A stretch of DNA of 64,000 bases from Bin5 sp963662575 (GCA_963662575.1 OY759723.1:3844001-3908000), one strand, 5' to 3'; counted from the stretch's first letter, positions 44,279 through 53,711 are shown. Translations and numbers: made by a program. The notes: a model not told the origin generated them from the sequence alone.

Positions 44279-45556
44279 TTACCCCAGTTCTTCCAGCACC
44301 TTATTCAACCCTTCGACAGTCTCCTCTATATCCTCGTTGGTCAGCAACGGACTGACATTCAAATGCACGGCGCGACCTAACAGGTCCAGGCTGCGAGGAC
44401 ACATGTCCTTGTGATATTCGATCTCCCGTTGAGCCCATCTCCACGGCCCGCCCGCATCTGTCCAAGTGCGCTGATTCATGATCGGAACCCAGTGCGCATA
44501 CACATGGTAGTCGATTCCATCGGGGGAATACAGTGTCCCGGCGCCGATGTTTTCAGCCCGCAGCGCCTCCGACACTGATGCAGCTTTCTCCGGGCTGTCC
44601 ATAAAGAATACAGTGGCGATCGCAATATCCCCATCCGGGTCCGCCATCTCGCGAAAGCTGATTCCTTTCCGCTCCGTCACGCCCTCAATGCCTGCTTTTA
44701 TCATCCGTTTGCGATGCCGCATATCATCGATCAAACCGTCAAGCCTCGCCAGCTGCGGCAGTGCCACCGCTGCCAGAAGCTCCGGCATCCGAAAGTTGAC
44801 GCCGCAAAGCAGCTCTTCCACATTGAACTTGAGTTGTAACGCGCCAATCACGTCATGAAACATGTTCGCGCGTTTCCACACCGATTCGTCGTCCGTAACC
44901 ACCATCCCGCCCTCGCCGGACGTGATAATCTTATTGAACTGAAGACTGTAACAGCCGACATCACCGAACGTGCCCAGCGCTTGCCCTTTGTAGCTGCCGC
45001 CGTTCGCCTGGGCAACGTCCTCAATGACTCTGAGCCCATGCTTGTTCGCCACGGCCATCAGTTCATCCATCGGGCAGGGCGCCCCGCGCATATGCACCGG
45101 CATGATCGCCTTCGTGTAAGGCGTTATCTTCCGCTCAACGTCCTCCGGGTCCAGCAGGAGCGTCTCGTCGACCTCAGCGACCACCGGAATCCCGCCGGCC
45201 GCCACGACCGCGGACGCAGACGCGATCCACGTGTACGCCGGCACGATCACCTCATCGCCCGGCCCGATGCCAATACCATGCAGCCCGCAGACCAGCGACG
45301 CCGTCCCCGACGTGACCGCCACCGAATATTTGGAGCCAGTCTTTTCGGCGAACGCCGTTTCCAACTGGGTGGCCTTGGACTCCTCCTCGCCGGGACCGTA
45401 GTACCGAAATAGACGTTTCGCTCGCAACACTTCCAGCACGCCCGCCTCTTCCTCCTCCGCAATCGCCATGCCGCCAGGATACATCGGCGGATCAGGTTTC
45501 TGTTTGGCAGGCTCGCCGCCATGAATTGCCAACTTCTGACTATGCACTTGCGTCAT
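44279..45556 (-). CDS. DegT/DnrJ/EryC1/StrS family aminotransferase
   Basis: A 425-residue PLP-dependent sugar aminotransferase-like protein. Lys209 in SLQFNKIITSGEGG is the predicted PLP Schiff-base residue; VTSGTASLVCGLHG and EDVAQANGG are further cofactor-site blocks. Family members transaminate keto-sugars, usually as nucleotide sugars, but some act in catabolism. Its place between two sulfatases and a sugar importer suggests work on a free or phosphorylated sugar here (inference). Confidence 0.92.
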   Translation of the reverse strand: MTQVHSQKLAIHGGEPAKQKPDPPMYPGGMAIAEEEEAGVLEVLRAKRLFRYYGPGEEESKATQLETAFAEKTGSKYSVAVTSGTASLVCGLHGIGIGPGDEVIVPAYTWIASASAVVAAGGIPVVAEVDETLLLDPEDVERKITPYTKAIMPVHMRGAPCPMDELMAVANKHGLRVIEDVAQANGGSYKGQALGTFGDVGCYSLQFNKIITSGEGGMVVTDDESVWKRANMFHDVIGALQLKFNVEELLCGVNFRMPELLAAVALPQLARLDGLIDDMRHRKRMIKAGIEGVTERKGISFREMADPDGDIAIATVFFMDSPEKAASVSEALRAENIGAGTLYSPDGIDYHVYAHWVPIMNQRTWTDAGGPWRWAQREIEYHKDMCPRSLDLLGRAVHLNVSPLLTNEDIEETVEGLNKVLEELG

Positions 45557-45757
45557 ATGTCATCTCCCTGAACAGTGTTTTGGATGACGGCTCAGGTCAA
45601 CTGCGGGAGGCAGATGGTAGACCTTGAGGCGTAAATTGGAAACATCCGAATCAGACTACTGCGTGTTCCAGCGCTCCGAACGATTTCTTGAGCAAGACTA
45701 TCGCAAGAGTGTGTCTGTGGTTCGTTTTCTAAGAGTTGAAACTACACACTCGTCAAA

Positions 45758-47596
45758 CTATTGGTGCTGAACTTCGGTAGGGGTTAGTTGCTCCACGTAG
45801 ACGTAATACGCACCTAAATCCTTGCCATCTTCCATCTCAAACCAAGTCTGCAAATGCGTTCCGCCCGCTGGCAAGGTCAAAGTGAACCTGGCGGCATCGT
45901 CTTCGGCATCGATACCCGTCTCCGCCTCCTCGTCCCCGATGGCAATGCGTGCGCGGCGAATCGGCAGAGCAGCCCCGCCGCCCCATATCACGCGCTCCTT
46001 AAGCGACGGTTCAGAGTCGGCGCCCGTCTGCTCCACGCTGACTTCCTCTGCCGCGCGAATGGAGATCATGCCAAAGGGTGTCGGCTCTCCCCCGGCCAGT
46101 CCAGCAGCAATCGGTGCATCCTCCTCCACCGGCCAGCGCCGCAGTTCGAATCGGTAGATCCCGGCCTCGACAACCTCAACCTCCCAATGCCCGTTGCAGA
46201 TCAGGCCCTGGCGCACAAGACTCTGATTCCAGGCGCAATCGCAATCTTCGTTTCGCCAGTCATGTGTATTCAGTCGCGGTCGCGATGCCCCCGGTCCGCC
46301 AATTGCAATCGGTATGTCATCGCCAAACTGACTGGAAACCTTTTGCCACCACCCTTCATAAGCGAGACGCAACTCAGATACAACGTCTGCGTGGAGTTCC
46401 GCAACGTTTGTACGCTGCTCCGGGTCATTCTTAATTGCATACAATTCCCGCCCGTTCACAAGTCGCCAACTGTCGGTCATCACTGCGCTCTTGCGCCATT
46501 TGACCGGATACGTCAGTCTCTGTGAATCCGTAACCAGCGCACGGTCGGGCCACTCCACCCGCTTACCCACTTCCGGTCGCATCAACTGTGTCAGGCTGCG
46601 TCCGTCGAAACCGTTGGCTTCCGGACAGTCCAGTCCGCACAGTTCGATCAGCGTCGGCAGAATGTCGACATTGGCGGTGACTTCCTCCACGTCCCGCCCT
46701 TCATCGATTCCGCCGGCAGGCCAGTGAAGAAAGAAGGGTACCCTATGCCCGCCATCGTACTCTGATCCCTTCTGCCCGCGCATTCCCGCGTTGAAACCGC
46801 TGGTGACGAACTGGTTGTCATTAACTTCCAGGCCGCCGCCGGAACCGTTGTCCGTCATGAAAATGAAGATCGTATTTTCAGCCAGGCCCATCTCTGCCAG
46901 GCGGCGGCGCAAACCGCCGACGTTTTCATCTATATTGGCGAGCATTCCATAGAAGTTTGCCCGCTGCTGGTGGGGCGTGACAGGCACGTACGGATCGCTA
47001 TAAACTGGGTCGACCAAGAATGGCGAGTGTGGCGCATTGGTGGGAATGTAACAAAAGAAGGGCTTGTTTCGGTTATGCTCAATGAACTTCAGCGCCTCCT
47101 GAAACCATATGTCAGTGCAATATCCTTCGTACCGGGCATGACCATCTCCGTCCCAATAACTGTCATCGAAATAGTTGTTGCCCCAGTAGTCCGGCGTCTG
47201 CCCGACACCGCCGCCGCCGTGAACAACCACAGTGTCAAATCCCCTGTCCTGCGGGCGGTACGGTGCGTTGTCACCCAGGTGCCATTTGCCGAAAATCCCC
47301 GTCGCATAGCCGCTGTCTCGAAAATAGTCTGCCATGCTTATTTCATTAGCCCGCAGCAGCGAACGCCCGCCGATCGTGTGCCAAACGCCAGTGCTGTTGG
47401 CGTAATGGCCAGTCAACAGCCCGGCGCGGGTCGGCGCGCATGTCGGTCCTACGTGGTAATCCTTAAGACGCAAGCTTTCGTCGTACAGAGCGTCGATGTG
47501 GGGTGTCTTGACCACGGGATTGCCGTGACACGAGAGGTCGCCGTATCCCTGATCATCGGTTAAGACAAAGACAACGTTGGGTCGATCGGTCGCCAT
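45758..47596 (-). CDS. Arylsulfatase family protein A
   Basis: A 612-residue formylglycine-type sulfatase. Metal ligands Asp14-Asp15 are in LTDDQGYGD; Cys53 in CAPTRAGLLTG is the residue to be converted to formylglycine; FMTDNGSGGG and GGHRVPFF complete the site. The C-terminal 170 residues (from about 440) form an extra beta-rich domain. No signal peptide is visible, so it may be cytoplasmic. It is a tandem duplicate of the next gene. The maturation enzyme (FGE or anSME) is not in this window. Confidence 0.93.
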   Translation of the reverse strand: MATDRPNVVFVLTDDQGYGDLSCHGNPVVKTPHIDALYDESLRLKDYHVGPTCAPTRAGLLTGHYANSTGVWHTIGGRSLLRANEISMADYFRDSGYATGIFGKWHLGDNAPYRPQDRGFDTVVVHGGGGVGQTPDYWGNNYFDDSYWDGDGHARYEGYCTDIWFQEALKFIEHNRNKPFFCYIPTNAPHSPFLVDPVYSDPYVPVTPHQQRANFYGMLANIDENVGGLRRRLAEMGLAENTIFIFMTDNGSGGGLEVNDNQFVTSGFNAGMRGQKGSEYDGGHRVPFFLHWPAGGIDEGRDVEEVTANVDILPTLIELCGLDCPEANGFDGRSLTQLMRPEVGKRVEWPDRALVTDSQRLTYPVKWRKSAVMTDSWRLVNGRELYAIKNDPEQRTNVAELHADVVSELRLAYEGWWQKVSSQFGDDIPIAIGGPGASRPRLNTHDWRNEDCDCAWNQSLVRQGLICNGHWEVEVVEAGIYRFELRRWPVEEDAPIAAGLAGGEPTPFGMISIRAAEEVSVEQTGADSEPSLKERVIWGGGAALPIRRARIAIGDEEAETGIDAEDDAARFTLTLPAGGTHLQTWFEMEDGKDLGAYYVYVEQLTPTEVQHQ

Positions 47597-47660
47597 TATG
47601 CAAGTCCTATGCGAAACAGATTCGGCTTATGGCTCTTTCGCTCAATTCTTCGGCTGAACT

Positions 47661-47683
47661 TTCTGCCCTTGTATCGGGCAGAA
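47661..47683. repeat. 8-bp hairpin between the two sulfatase genes
   Basis: ttctgccc (47661-47668) and gggcagaa (47676-47683) are perfect complements with a 7-base loop, in the 149-base gap. Possibly a weak terminator or processing signal. Confidence 0.45.
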
Positions 47684-47745
47684 TCCAAGACTACAGGGGA
47701 ATGGCCGGAACGCTCAGGCCTTGGTTTGAATTAACTGTAAGACGA

Positions 47746-49620
47746 TCACAGGTGCCGGCCATTGCTCAACTTCTCGACGTAAACATAGTACGCCCCCAAC
47801 GCTCCGCCGTCCTCCAGTTCAAACCAGGTTTGCAAATGGGTCGCGCCAGCTGGAATCTCAAGCGCAAAGTCCGCGCCCCTGTCGTCGGGCCCAACCGACT
47901 TCCATGCCTCTTTCCCGGCGATGGCGATCCCCGCGCGTTGGACTGGCAGGGCAACCCCTCCGCCCCAGCGGATGCGGTCCTTCCACGTTGCGCCGGCATT
48001 TGCCTCCGCGTCAGGGCCGATGCGCAGTTCGGTCCACGAAACCGGCCCATCTCCGCCCAGACCGGCGGCAATCGCTGCGTCCTCCTCTTCTGGCCAGCGG
48101 CGCAGGCTGATGCGGTAGAGACCTTCCTCGATGACATCCACTTCCCAGTAGCCGTTGCAAATCAGACCCTGGCGGACCAGGCATTGGTTCCACGCGCCTT
48201 CCCACTCTTCATCGTGGTAATTACGCCAGTCGTATGTGTTGAGTCGAAGAGTGGACGCCTCCGGCCCGCCTATCGCGATCGGAATCTCTTCGGCAAACTG
48301 TCGCGACACCTTATTCCACCACTCCTCATAGGCCGTACGCAACTCCGCAACTACGTCTGGATGTTCAGCCGCTAAGTCGCGCCGCTGTTCAGTGTCCTCC
48401 TGGATGGCGTACAACTCCCCACCGTTAACCAGCCGCCAGCTGTCTGTCATCACGGCGCTTCGGCGCCACTTAATTGGACGCGGCAGGCGCTGCGTATCGG
48501 TGACGATCGCCCGCTCGGGCCAAGCGTGGTCTTCCTCGGCGCTGGCTGCCTCCTTGTCAACTGCCTTAGCAGAAGCCGGACCATTCCTGCCCCGGTCATT
48601 TCGCAGCAGCGGAACCAGGCTGCGGCCATCGAATTCGCCTTCGTCCGCACCATCCAGCCCGCACAACTCGATAAAGGTTGGCAGAATGTCAATGTTGGCT
48701 GTCATCCGGTCCACGTCGCGGCCATTGTTCAAGCCTCCAGCCGGCCAGTGAATGAAGAAAGGCACTCTGTGACCGCCTTCATACTCGGAAGCCTTTTTCC
48801 CGCGCATTCCCGCATTGAATCCGTTAACGACAAAGTGATTCTCATTCACATCCAGACCGCCCGAGGAACCGTTGTCAGTCATGAAGACAAATATTGTGTT
48901 ATCTTCCAGCTCCATCTGCCTTAACTGGCGCCGCAATTCGCCTACATTCTCGTCAATTTTGGCGACCATTCCGTAGAATTTCGCGCGACCCTCATGGGGC
49001 GTCAACGGGAGGTAGGGATCACTGTAACTAGGCTCGACCAGATGGGGCGCGTGGGGCGCATTTGTTGGTATGAAGCAGAAAAAGGGTCTGTGCCTGTTGC
49101 GCTCGATGAACTTCAGCCCTTGCTGAAACCAGACATCAGTGCAATATCCTTCGTACCGTCTGAACTGCGCCCCATCCCAATAGCTATCGTCAAAGTAACT
49201 GTTGCCCCAATAGTCTGGCGTCTGACTGACGCCGCCCCCGCCGTGCACGACCACAGTCTCGAACCCGCGGTCCTGTGGACGGTAAGGTGCATTGTCGCCC
49301 AAATGCCACTTGCCGAAAATCCCTGTAGCGTAGCCGCTCCTGCGAAAATAGTCGGCCATACTGACCTCGTCGGCCCGCAGCAACGAACGCCCGCCGCTGG
49401 TCCGCCAAACGCCGGTGCTGTTGGCGTAGTGTCCCGTCAGAAGACCGGCGCGCGTCGGCGCGCAAGTTGGCCCTACATGGTAATCTGTCAGGCGCACGCT
49501 GACCGCATGCAGCGCGTCGATATGAGGCGTCTTTAGGATAGGATTTCCATGGCAGGAGAGGTCGCCGTACCCCTGATCGTCGGTGAGCACAAATACGACG
49601 TTGGGCCGCTCCTTGGTCAC
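47746..49620 (-). CDS. Arylsulfatase family protein B
   Basis: A 624-residue formylglycine-type sulfatase with the same plan as protein A: LTDDQGYGD, Cys53 in CAPTRAGLLTG, and the beta-rich C-terminal domain. By hand count 50 of the first 60 residues match protein A. It differs by an acidic insertion of about 20 residues near position 350 (with NGPASAKAVDKEAAS) and by divergence in the C-terminal domain, suggesting a shifted substrate after duplication. It lies 10 bases after PhyH 4. Confidence 0.93.
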   Translation of the reverse strand: MTKERPNVVFVLTDDQGYGDLSCHGNPILKTPHIDALHAVSVRLTDYHVGPTCAPTRAGLLTGHYANSTGVWRTSGGRSLLRADEVSMADYFRRSGYATGIFGKWHLGDNAPYRPQDRGFETVVVHGGGGVSQTPDYWGNSYFDDSYWDGAQFRRYEGYCTDVWFQQGLKFIERNRHRPFFCFIPTNAPHAPHLVEPSYSDPYLPLTPHEGRAKFYGMVAKIDENVGELRRQLRQMELEDNTIFVFMTDNGSSGGLDVNENHFVVNGFNAGMRGKKASEYEGGHRVPFFIHWPAGGLNNGRDVDRMTANIDILPTFIELCGLDGADEGEFDGRSLVPLLRNDRGRNGPASAKAVDKEAASAEEDHAWPERAIVTDTQRLPRPIKWRRSAVMTDSWRLVNGGELYAIQEDTEQRRDLAAEHPDVVAELRTAYEEWWNKVSRQFAEEIPIAIGGPEASTLRLNTYDWRNYHDEEWEGAWNQCLVRQGLICNGYWEVDVIEEGLYRISLRRWPEEEDAAIAAGLGGDGPVSWTELRIGPDAEANAGATWKDRIRWGGGVALPVQRAGIAIAGKEAWKSVGPDDRGADFALEIPAGATHLQTWFELEDGGALGAYYVYVEKLSNGRHL

Positions 49621-49630
49621 ACTGGGGTCC

Positions 49631-50389
49631 TTACTGCCAGGGGGCTTTCCATTCGCCGAAGTTCTTTTCCGCGTCTTGCCCCCGAACCAGCACAGGCTTC
49701 CAGCGGCCGTCCAAGGAGTTGTCCTCGGCCTGCCGCACCCATGTGGGAACGTAACGCAGTGTCAGCCCGCAGCGCCGCCGGTCTGACCGGTTCGGCAAGC
49801 TGCCATGAACCAGGGTGCCGTCATGGATCGAAATCTGACCGGCTTGAAGTGGTAGATCGACGGCGCTTGCCGCCTGCTCCGGCGTAAGGTTGACCTCCTG
49901 GTTGATGCTGAGAAGGTTTCCGGATTGCTGGGCTTTGCCGTGCTCCACCACGCCGGACACATGCGTGCCTGGAATGACCTGCATACACCCGTTTTCCACG
50001 TCGCTGTCGTCGACCGCATACCAGGCCGTGATGGCCAATGGCGGCTCCAGCCCCCAGAAGGTCACGTCCTGATGCCAGGCGACAAATGCCTCTGCTTGGT
50101 CCCCTTCTCCATACTTGTTGAAAAAGTGAGTTGCGAGCAGGAATATATTTGGCCCGATCAGCTTTTCGATGGCATCGAGGATAGTGGGATGTGTGGCAAG
50201 CTCCCAGATGAACTTTTCCTCATAATGGTGGTCAATGAGACCGATCTGAGCCGTTTCCTTGCCAACTCGAGCCTCCAGACCGTCAAAGGCCCGCCGGTAC
50301 TGGGTGACCTGCGGCCCATCGATTACGTCTAGCGTTCCAATGAAGCCGTCGCGTTTATATGCTTCCACTTGAGTCGGGGAAAGGATCAT
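49631..50389 (-). CDS. Phytanoyl-CoA dioxygenase (PhyH) family protein 4
   Basis: A 252-residue Fe(II)/2-oxoglutarate oxygenase, the shortest of the four. His106-x-Asp108 (WHQDV), His195 (LVHGS) and Arg204-206 make the active site. A strong GGAGG precedes the ATG at 50389; the longer frame from 50521 has none. It is the first gene of the island's transcript, with a promoter candidate just upstream. Confidence 0.92.
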   Translation of the reverse strand: MILSPTQVEAYKRDGFIGTLDVIDGPQVTQYRRAFDGLEARVGKETAQIGLIDHHYEEKFIWELATHPTILDAIEKLIGPNIFLLATHFFNKYGEGDQAEAFVAWHQDVTFWGLEPPLAITAWYAVDDSDVENGCMQVIPGTHVSGVVEHGKAQQSGNLLSINQEVNLTPEQAASAVDLPLQAGQISIHDGTLVHGSLPNRSDRRRCGLTLRYVPTWVRQAEDNSLDGRWKPVLVRGQDAEKNFGEWKAPWQ

Positions 50390-50427
50390 GATACCCTCCT
50401 TAGCGAAAATGGAACTGTCAGTAGAAG

Positions 50428-50456
50428 AGGATAACGCCAGTACGCCGCAATTGCAA
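50428..50456 (-). promoter_or_regulatory. Promoter candidate for the sulfatase/importer 2 gene block
   Basis: Minus strand: TTGCAA (50451-50456), 17-base spacer, TATCCT (50428-50433). A small inverted repeat caatgc/gcattg (50482-50498) lies upstream and could be an operator. Confidence 0.5.
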
Positions 50457-50563
50457 GCAGAAAAAAAGTGCCTGAGTCGTGCAATGCCACTTGCATTGTG
50501 GTAGACTGTCAGCAGTTTCAACTGAAGTCAGAATAGGTAGCACACAGCGAGGAGACACCCGAC

Positions 50564-50989
50564 ATGACAGAACGCCAAGTGCCAGGCTGGGTTACCGAAC
50601 ACATACGCCGCTATCTCGATTCAAATGGTGAGGACGGCCATATCTGGAACGGCGTCCCCACGCTGCTGCTGACCACAACCGGGCGTCGCACCGGCAAGTC
50701 GCGCACCACACCGCTCATCTATGGCAAGGTTGAAGGCGAGGAAAAATATGTGATCGTCGCCTCTCGCGGCGGCGCCACACATCACCCCTCCTGGTATCTC
50801 AATCTGGCCGAAACACCGGCAGTGCAGTTGCGAGTCGGCGCCGATTGCTTCGACGCCACTGCCCACACTGCCTCCGCGGAGGAAAAGCCCGCTCTCTGGC
50901 GTATGATGGCGGAAATCTTTCCATCATACAACGACTACCAAGCCAAGACCGAGCGCGAAATTCCAGTGGTCGTTCTCAATCGAGCGTGA
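50564..50989 (+). CDS. Deazaflavin (F420)-dependent nitroreductase family protein
   Basis: A 141-residue Ddn/DUF385-type protein. The family core LLTTTGRRTGKSRTTPL and the later ASRGGATHHPSWYLNL are both present; these bind the phosphate and ring of F420 in studied members. They reduce quinones or nitro compounds. It suggests that the organism makes F420. CGAGGAGACACCC precedes the ATG. Confidence 0.92.
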   Translation: MTERQVPGWVTEHIRRYLDSNGEDGHIWNGVPTLLLTTTGRRTGKSRTTPLIYGKVEGEEKYVIVASRGGATHHPSWYLNLAETPAVQLRVGADCFDATAHTASAEEKPALWRMMAEIFPSYNDYQAKTEREIPVVVLNRA

Positions 50990-51000
50990 GCAGTAGCAAA

Positions 51001-51846
51001 ATGATGCCGCGCCTCCCTGGTGCGAACACGAGACCGGTTACGGGCGGCTCCGTCCGTGCCGGCTCTCTACTCCTCCCTTCCCCTTTCCCGATACGTTCAG
51101 TCGAAACCGACAATTACCGCACAAAAACGATCACGCTTGACGTCAGCCTCAACGCGACGCCTGGACAATTTGTCATGGCCTGGCTGCCTCGCTTTGATGA
51201 GAAACCCTTCTCGCTGGTTGATTCCGACCCGGTAACATTGATGATCACTGCGGTAGGTCCATTTACCAGAATTCTGCATGAATTGCAGCCGGGCGATCCG
51301 CTCTGGATTCGCGGGCCGTTCGGCAACGGATTTCAACTGCCTATGGCCGGCATGCGCGCAGCCTTCATCGGCGGCGGCTATGGAGTAGCGCCCCTACTTT
51401 GGCTGGCACGCGCCTGGCGGCAACAGTTGTCCGCGCTGACCGTCTTTATCGGCGCCGCAACCGCCAGAGACTTGCTCTATGCTGGCCGGTTCAGCAGCCT
51501 GCGTGAAGCAGCGCAAAAGGAAGGACCTGCACTGGATCTGCTCACATGCACAGAGGACGGCAGCACCGGGTCGACCGGGCTGGTCACCGACCTGCTGGCA
51601 AGCCCTCTTGCCGCAGGCGATTTCGATCTGTTATGCGCCTGCGGACCCCACGGCATGCTTTCTGCCATCGACCGCTTGGGCGACGATCACAGCCTCCAAC
51701 GCCAGCTCTCTTGGGAGGCATATATGCGCTGTGCCGTAGGAATCTGCGGTTCGTGCGAACTGAACAGCAGCGTGCTTTGCCTGGACGGTCCCGTCCTGCA
51801 ACAGAGCAGCAGCGAGCATTCTCGTTCGGATCAGTTTAAGGGCTAG
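51001..51846 (+). CDS. PyrK-like FAD/[2Fe-2S] electron transfer subunit
   Basis: A 281-residue ferredoxin-reductase-fold protein like the electron transfer subunit of type B dihydroorotate dehydrogenase. RFDEKPFSL is the FAD-binding block, IGGGYGVAPLLWLA the nucleotide-binding loop, and CAVGICGSCELNSSVLC gives four cysteines for a [2Fe-2S] cluster. An alternative GTG start at 50986 would overlap the Ddn stop. No pyrD lies beside it, so its partner is elsewhere or it serves another oxidoreductase. It ends 4 bases inside the convergent peptidase gene. Confidence 0.85.
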   Translation: MMPRLPGANTRPVTGGSVRAGSLLLPSPFPIRSVETDNYRTKTITLDVSLNATPGQFVMAWLPRFDEKPFSLVDSDPVTLMITAVGPFTRILHELQPGDPLWIRGPFGNGFQLPMAGMRAAFIGGGYGVAPLLWLARAWRQQLSALTVFIGAATARDLLYAGRFSSLREAAQKEGPALDLLTCTEDGSTGSTGLVTDLLASPLAAGDFDLLCACGPHGMLSAIDRLGDDHSLQRQLSWEAYMRCAVGICGSCELNSSVLCLDGPVLQQSSSEHSRSDQFKG

Positions 51847-52898
51847 GAAGCTAACTTGCGGGGCTTCAATTCGGAGGCGGCCGGCACGCCGTAAGCTGAC
51901 ACGGCGTTGAGGACGCCGTCAAGAACTGCGGTTGCAACGACTTCGGCAGCGACCGCTCCCAGCAAGCTCAACTCCACCTGCGTATCGAGCGCGCCGGTTG
52001 CCAGCGCGAACAGACAATCTCCGTCATAGAGCGTATGCGCAGGGCGCGTCGTGCGGCTGACACCGGTCTGCGCCATCTGTGCCAACTTGGTTACCTCGGT
52101 TTTGCGCAGGCCGAGATTGGTTGCGACCACGCCGATCGTCGTGTTGCTCTGGACAGGGTGAATGGCCTGGTTTGGAGATTCGGATTGCGATTCGACGGGC
52201 TGATCTGGAAGCTCTTGCGGCCGACCAAACAAAAAGGAGTCGAAGCGGCCGGCAGCCACTGTCAAACTGTCCACCAGACCACCGCCCTCAGGGTCACGGG
52301 CCCCGGCCACCAGTTCGGCCCGCATCGGGTCTACAATATCGCCGACAGCGTTGACCGCCATCAGAGCCGACACCACCACCCCGCCTGGCAAGACCGCAGA
52401 CGCCTGTCCCAATCCGCCGCGAGTAGCTCTATCCATCCCCAACAGTTTGCCTACAGTGCAACCGACGCCCGCGCCGATTGAACCGCGTCCCACATCCTCA
52501 CCGGTTGCCGAGTCGCAGGCAGCATAGGCGTCGCGCTGGGTAGGGTAGACAGTCGAACCGCCACAACCCAGGTCGTAGAGAATTGCTGCCGGCACAATCG
52601 GCACCGGCGCGGCCGGCGTATACCAGCCATGTCCTCGCTGAGCCAACCAATCGACAACCCCGTGCGCGGCTCCCAACCCGTAGGCTGAGCCCCCGCTGAG
52701 CAGGACGCCATGGACCTGGTCAACACGGTTCACGGGATTAAGCAACTCGGTTTCACGCGTCCCTGGCGCCGACCCGCGCACATCGACACCGCAGCAGCTC
52801 CCAGTGGGCGTCAACACGACCGTACAGCCGGTCCCGTTTTCGGGATCCGACCAGTGTCCGACCAAAATGCCATGCACGTCGGTCAGCGAGCTATTCAC
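51843..52898 (-). CDS. P1 family (DmpA/NylC-type) N-terminal nucleophile peptidase
   Basis: A 351-residue member of the DmpA/endo-type 6-aminohexanoate-oligomer hydrolase family, synthesised as one chain and cut by itself. The predicted cleavage is Asn252-Thr253 in SNTTIGVVATN, freeing Thr253 as nucleophile. The LLSGGSAYGLGAAHGV and GSIGAGVGCTVGKL blocks are typical. Members act as aminopeptidases or amidases with D- or beta-residues. Its start overlaps sufE by 8 bases. Confidence 0.93.
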   Translation of the reverse strand: MNSSLTDVHGILVGHWSDPENGTGCTVVLTPTGSCCGVDVRGSAPGTRETELLNPVNRVDQVHGVLLSGGSAYGLGAAHGVVDWLAQRGHGWYTPAAPVPIVPAAILYDLGCGGSTVYPTQRDAYAACDSATGEDVGRGSIGAGVGCTVGKLLGMDRATRGGLGQASAVLPGGVVVSALMAVNAVGDIVDPMRAELVAGARDPEGGGLVDSLTVAAGRFDSFLFGRPQELPDQPVESQSESPNQAIHPVQSNTTIGVVATNLGLRKTEVTKLAQMAQTGVSRTTRPAHTLYDGDCLFALATGALDTQVELSLLGAVAAEVVATAVLDGVLNAVSAYGVPAASELKPRKLAS

Positions 52899-53358
52899 TC
52901 TTACCCATTCTGGCTGTAACTTGCCTCTTCAGGTAGGCCATGAGGACGTGCAGGCCGCGCAGTCTTTGAGGGGATATCGCCTCATGCAGACCTAGCAGAT
53001 AGTGGATGTCATCCGGGGTCTGCAACACTGTATCCGGGGACGCGCTCTCCAACCCTTCCTGTACTATCGCGGCGTAGCCCCGGACGGTAGGCGACTCTTT
53101 CGGCACGTCGATATAGACATGCACACCGGCGTCTTTAATGTCGGTGAACACAAATATCGGCGTCTGACATTCGTGGACCTGCTCCATCTGATCACGGGCG
53201 TCGTGAAGAAAGCCGGGAAGGTCCGGCATACTCATGGCAAAGTCGAGAAGAGACTCCAGCCGCTCGCGCGGTTCCATACTGCGGAAATCTTCAATAATCT
53301 CGCGCAGCGGCGGTGGAGTCCGATCGATCTTTTCTTCAACGGTGAGGTGGAAATCCAT
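52891..53358 (-). CDS. sufE: SufE-like Fe-S cluster assembly protein
   Basis: A 155-residue SufE/CsdE family protein. Cys64 in VHECQTPIFV aligns with the sulfur-accepting Cys of the V-x-G-C-Q-S motif; LREIIEDFRSMEPRERLESL and the C-terminal SPQRLRGLHVLMAYLKR are typical. It takes persulfide from SufS. No sufS, B, C or D gene is adjacent. Confidence 0.9.
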   Translation of the reverse strand: MDFHLTVEEKIDRTPPPLREIIEDFRSMEPRERLESLLDFAMSMPDLPGFLHDARDQMEQVHECQTPIFVFTDIKDAGVHVYIDVPKESPTVRGYAAIVQEGLESASPDTVLQTPDDIHYLLGLHEAISPQRLRGLHVLMAYLKRQVTARMGKSE

Positions 53359-53414
53359 TTAGTGGTACCAGCGCTTCAATCTGAACTACCCCATCGCTAT
53401 TGGCTTCAATAATG

Positions 53415-53612
53415 TCATTTTGACCGTTTCAAAACTGGTAAGCCGTTCTTGCTTTCGGAAACTTCATATCCTTCAGGTACGGCATCCAACGCGCCCTCTT
53501 TTTCTTCTTTTGCGAAGAAATAGAGAGTCTGTTGCCGTCCGTTACGTAACGTGGTCTCCCGCGAATGCAGAATGTAGGTCCTGCCTTTGGAATTAGTGTG
53601 CGCATACGCCAT
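53415..53612 (-). CDS. Small conserved-looking protein of 65 residues
   Basis: A short gene that begins at 53612 with an excellent AAGGAG 9 bases upstream; the longer frame to 53756 crosses a hairpin and has no site. The protein is polar, with SKGRTYILHSRE, TLYFFAKEEKEGALD and a basic C terminus. Its pattern is like small uncharacterised proteins I associate with Chloroflexota, but I cannot name a family. It has its own promoter at 53737-53764. No membrane segment or catalytic motif is seen. Confidence 0.75.
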   Translation of the reverse strand: MAYAHTNSKGRTYILHSRETTLRNGRQQTLYFFAKEEKEGALDAVPEGYEVSESKNGLPVLKRSK

Positions 53613-53711
53613 TTCTTGATGCTCCTTTGCAACTGAATGTTGGCAACTATCCAATTCCCAATCGCTCGGGCACGGCTGCACGATTGCAGATGCCTTCCTG
53701 CGATTTGGGCC

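Noticed and set aside
47629..48375. 248-codon plus-strand frame opposite the sulfatase genes
   Set aside because: Shadow of the conserved sulfatase coding sequence; a matching shadow is present opposite the paralogue.
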